From Porticoccaceae bacterium (GTDB lineage: Bacteria > Pseudomonadota > Gammaproteobacteria > Pseudomonadales > Porticoccaceae): a stretch of DNA of 64,000 nucleotides. Numbering within the stretch: the stretch's first letter is position 1; each line of letters begins with the position of its first letter. The translations under genes and the position numbers were made by a program. The DNA is taken from contig JAQXEN010000050.1 in assembly GCA_029250825.1 (NCBI GenBank), forward strand, positions 62,001 to 126,000, read 5' to 3'. Positions 60,846-64,000 of this stretch are shown here, piece by piece. The notes beneath the pieces are model-generated. The model saw only the letters and a list, made by a program, of their open reading frames with translations, was not told where the DNA came from and made no database searches.

Positions 60846-62063
60846 ATGCCTGAATTAAAAAAATCGCTTAAACTCGCCAATGTCTGTTACGACATCCGCG
60901 GCCCAGTCCTCGATCATGCTAACCTGCTTGAAGAGGAAGGCCAACGGATTATTAAGTTAAATATTGGCAACCCCGGCGCCTTTGGCTTTGATGCCCCAGA
61001 CGAAATCATGCATGACGTGATTCACAATCTTCGCGAAGCGCAGGGTTACTGCCACTCAAAAGGCCTTTTCTCGGCGCGCAAAGCAGTGATGCAGCGAGCA
61101 CAGACTCAGGGTATTGATAACGTGGTTGTCGATGATGTGATTATGGGCAATGGCGTCAGCGAATTAATTGTGATGGCGATGCAGGCACTGCTGAACAACG
61201 GTGATGAGGTATTGATACCCTCTCCCGACTACCCCCTGTGGACTGCTGCGGTCTCTATGGCCGGTGGCACACCGCAGCACTATCAGTGTAATGAGCTCGA
61301 TGACTGGCAACCAGACGTTGCCGATATTGAGAGCAAAATAACCGCCAATACCCGCGGTATCGTGGTGATAAACCCAAACAATCCCACCGGTGCGGTGTAC
61401 AACGAAGACAACCTCAAACAGATCGTTGCTCTGGCGGAGAAATACAACTTAGTGGTGTTTGCCGATGAAATTTACGACCGCATCCTCTATGACGATGCGG
61501 TGCATATTCCCTTAGCAACCCTGGTTAAAAAAGTTCTCTGCTTAACCTTTAATGGTTTATCCAAGACCTACCGCCTAGCGGGATTCCGCTCTGGCTGGGT
61601 GGTAACCTCTGGGGCCAAGGACAATGCACGCAGCTATATAGAGGGGCTTGAAATGCTCGCCTCAATGCGTCTCTGTGCCAATGTTCCGGCAATGCTCGCG
61701 GTGCAGACCGCCCTCGGTGGCTATCAAAGTATTAATGATCTAATACTGCCCAACGGGCGACTGCTGGCACAGCGTGACTTGGCCTATAATCTGATCACAG
61801 AGATTCCCGGGGTTAGCTGTGTTAAGCCGAAATCTGCAATGTATCTGTTTCCCAAGTTAGATCCGCTGATGTATCCCATCGCTGACGATGAAAATATGGT
61901 GCTTGAGCTGCTAAAGCAGGAGCGCGTGTTACTGGTTCAGGGCAGCGCCTTTAATATGTTTGGCACTCAGCATTTTCGCATTGTCTTCTTGCCAGACAAA
62001 GATCAGCTGATTGAAGCGGTTGGCCGTCTGGCGAAATTTCTTGAGCGGCTCCGAGCTGCTTAA
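60846..62063 (+). CDS. alaA: Alanine aminotransferase-like PLP enzyme
   Basis: KSLKLANVCYDIRGPVLDHANLLEEEGQRIIKLNIGNPGAFGFDAPDEI...VINPNNPTGAVY...NGLSKTYRLAGFRSGWV. Confidence 0.92.
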   Translation: MPELKKSLKLANVCYDIRGPVLDHANLLEEEGQRIIKLNIGNPGAFGFDAPDEIMHDVIHNLREAQGYCHSKGLFSARKAVMQRAQTQGIDNVVVDDVIMGNGVSELIVMAMQALLNNGDEVLIPSPDYPLWTAAVSMAGGTPQHYQCNELDDWQPDVADIESKITANTRGIVVINPNNPTGAVYNEDNLKQIVALAEKYNLVVFADEIYDRILYDDAVHIPLATLVKKVLCLTFNGLSKTYRLAGFRSGWVVTSGAKDNARSYIEGLEMLASMRLCANVPAMLAVQTALGGYQSINDLILPNGRLLAQRDLAYNLITEIPGVSCVKPKSAMYLFPKLDPLMYPIADDENMVLELLKQERVLLVQGSAFNMFGTQHFRIVFLPDKDQLIEAVGRLAKFLERLRAA

Positions 62064-62084
62064 GCAGAGAACTTAAGCAAAGTA
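62059..62084. repeat. Two tandem copies of a 13-bp unit at alaA/pdxB convergent junction
   Basis: cttaagcagagaa / cttaagcaaagta, spanning both stop codons. Confidence 0.7.
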
Positions 62085-63236
62085 GATAAAACCCAGCTTT
62101 AGTGCCTGCTCTTTCAGCTCAGCCCGCGCTGCGGCTGTGCCGCCAGTAAGTCCACTGTCACTGAGTTGGTAACATCCGAATTCATGGCGCTCTGGATACT
62201 GCTTGCGCAGTCGATCAAAGATCTGGCCAATATCGGAACTGTTGGCCAGAGCATTGCGCATCCTCTGATCATCCTCTGCCACATCATAGCTGGCCAATAT
62301 TAATTCACTGATTGTCTCTGCAGTTACAGGAGTCAGTGCCGAGGCGCTTTTAGACTTCCCTGCAAGGCTATCTATATCCTTTTCTACATCCTTCTCTGTA
62401 TCTGTACTTGCTTGCTTCGAGCTTAGAGCCTTAAACGCCTCAGCGAGCATCTCAGTGCCTCTGACCTTACCCTCAACGCTGTAACCGGCGATATGCGGTG
62501 TTGCCATTGCCACCCTGTCCATTAACGGCACACTGACACAGGGCTCATCTTCCCAGACATCCAGCGCCACTCTTAACCCCGAGCCACTCTCGAGCAGCTC
62601 CAAGAGCGCGGCATTGTCGATCACAGCACCTCGACCGGCGTTGAGCAATAGGCTTGCCGGGTCGATCTGCGCCAACACCTGCCGGTTAAACAGATGTTCT
62701 GTTGGATAGGGTCCCGACTGGGTCAATGGCGTGTGCACACAAATAATATCGCTATTCAGCAGGCTGTCAAAATCCACCAGATTAAAACCTGAGTCTGGAC
62801 CCAAGAAAGGATCATAGGCACTGCAGCTGACACCAAGCTTAGTCAGCGCGCGATAGAGACGACCGCCAACATTACCGCAGCCCACTATACCCACTGTACT
62901 GTGCAGCCAATTGGCCTGTAGCCGGCTGATTACAGACAGATCATACTGCACCACCGCATCGGCGTTGCAGCCCGGGGCATAGGCGAAAGCAATACCACGC
63001 TGAGCCAAATAGTCCCGGTCTATATGGTCAGTGCCGATAGTCGCGGAGCCGACAAAGGACACCGAAGAGTTTTCTAGCAGCGCCTGGTTAACCTGGGTGA
63101 CAGAGCGCACTAGCAGAATATCCGCATCGACAATATCCGCCGGGCAGAGGTCGCGCCCCGGAACATAGCTGATGCTGCCAAATTCTCCAAAGAAATGGTC
63201 CACCATAAGCATGTTTTGATCCGCTACTATTTTCAA
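62073..63236 (-). CDS. pdxB: Erythronate-4-phosphate dehydrogenase
   Basis: MKIVADQNMLMVDHFFGEFGSISYVPGRDL...VGSATIGTDHIDRDYL...GIVGCGNVGGRLYRAL. Confidence 0.95.
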   Translation of the reverse strand: MKIVADQNMLMVDHFFGEFGSISYVPGRDLCPADIVDADILLVRSVTQVNQALLENSSVSFVGSATIGTDHIDRDYLAQRGIAFAYAPGCNADAVVQYDLSVISRLQANWLHSTVGIVGCGNVGGRLYRALTKLGVSCSAYDPFLGPDSGFNLVDFDSLLNSDIICVHTPLTQSGPYPTEHLFNRQVLAQIDPASLLLNAGRGAVIDNAALLELLESGSGLRVALDVWEDEPCVSVPLMDRVAMATPHIAGYSVEGKVRGTEMLAEAFKALSSKQASTDTEKDVEKDIDSLAGKSKSASALTPVTAETISELILASYDVAEDDQRMRNALANSSDIGQIFDRLRKQYPERHEFGCYQLSDSGLTGGTAAARAELKEQALKLGFIYFA

Positions 63237-63286
63237 ACGCCTGTTCCTCTAGATTATTTGCAACGTTGCTACCAACATTGCCCCCT

Positions 63287-64000
63287 CTACCAGCTCGGGG
63301 AAACTTGGCGCGCCTTTAGCTGTTTAGCGCGATCATAAAACTTACCTGCAAAGCCCATCTCCTCACAGAACAGGTCAAAGGCGTCGAGATTAATTCCCTG
63401 CCAAGCAATTTGTTCGAGCTTTGGCGCGGCATCAATATCAGTGACGATAGAGGTGAGCTGTCGCGCCAGCAATAACTGCTTCCGGTGTCTATCAATCTTG
63501 TCCGCAAGCTTGCCAGCGCCGCGAATTGGTAGATCCTGTAGCTGATCGAGATGATCCAAAATCGCATGTATATCGGGAAAGTGCAGCAACAGCTGTTTAG
63601 CCGTCTTGGCACCCACGCCTGGCACGCCGGCTATATTATCACTGCTGTCCCCGGTCAAGGCTAAAAAGTCCGCCATCTGCTGGCAGCCAATTTCCAGATC
63701 TCTCTCCACCTGACGCTGGGTTTTCGGCGGCGCCTTGCCAAAGTCCCAATACAGATCCTCAGCTTCAATTAACTGCATCAGATCCTTATCCCGCGTTACC
63801 ACCACAGGTTGGCCTTTCGCGATTCGGGTGTTTTTGGCCACCGCGCCAATAAGATCATCTGCTTCATAGATCTCAGATGCCATCTCAGCGACACCCAAGA
63901 CACGACAGAGCTGGCGACAGGCATTGAGCTGGAACGCCAGTGCCTCATCTGGAAGTTCACGATTGGCTTTATAGTCTGGGCACAGTTGATGACGAAAGCC
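63287..64000 (-). CDS. 5'-3' exonuclease / flap endonuclease Xni-like (partial, extends past right edge)
   Basis: Frame continues upstream of the ORF-track start: GFRHQLCPDYKANRELPDEALAFQLNACRQLCRVLGVAEMASEIYEADDLIG...TRDKDLMQLI...LTGDSSDNIAGVPGVGAKTAKQLL. Confidence 0.9.
   Translation of the reverse strand, partial: GFRHQLCPDYKANRELPDEALAFQLNACRQLCRVLGVAEMASEIYEADDLIGAVAKNTRIAKGQPVVVTRDKDLMQLIEAEDLYWDFGKAPPKTQRQVERDLEIGCQQMADFLALTGDSSDNIAGVPGVGAKTAKQLLLHFPDIHAILDHLDQLQDLPIRGAGKLADKIDRHRKQLLLARQLTSIVTDIDAAPKLEQIAWQGINLDAFDLFCEEMGFAGKFYDRAKQLKARQVSPSW

Overview
The 64 kb window is a gene-dense, mostly housekeeping segment of a gammaproteobacterial chromosome (cysB, feoAB, fab/plsX, rne, lpxK/msbA and comEC neighbourhoods). 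Calls are from reading the supplied translations and the DNA; no database search was run. Blocks, left to right: ETF (etfA partial, etfB, ETF-QO); sulfur assimilation (cysH, a CxxC protein, cysB, TauE); yajC, bcp, mdh and a dimeric-type dUTPase; the conserved order yceD-rpmF-plsX-fabD-fabG-acpP-pabC-mltG-tmk-holB-pilZ-tatD, which lacks fabH and fabF; maf, rluC and rne; an accessory segment (~31.4-39.2 kb) between tRNA-Ser(TGA) and tRNA-Arg(CCT); rsmE, ygiQ, feoAB, pabB and avtA; murB-kdsB-lpxK-msbA-exbDB-comEC; tRNA-Gly/tRNA-Glu; alaA, pdxB and a partial xni-like exonuclease. Two signals stand out. (1) A divergent pair of large secreted proteins share a duplicated EF-hand/dockerin-like module (DIDGNGxxDALTDGLLxLRxxFGL) at opposite ends, next to a decayed sulfatase. 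(2) Many unrelated short direct tandem repeats (12-43 bp units, 2-5 copies) recur in the window. Several sit exactly at convergent gene junctions and run into the C-terminal codons. Others are in-frame 12- or 18-bp expansions forming linkers in PabB, ComEC, PdxB and RNase E. No CRISPR array, rRNA, IS element or prophage was recognised.
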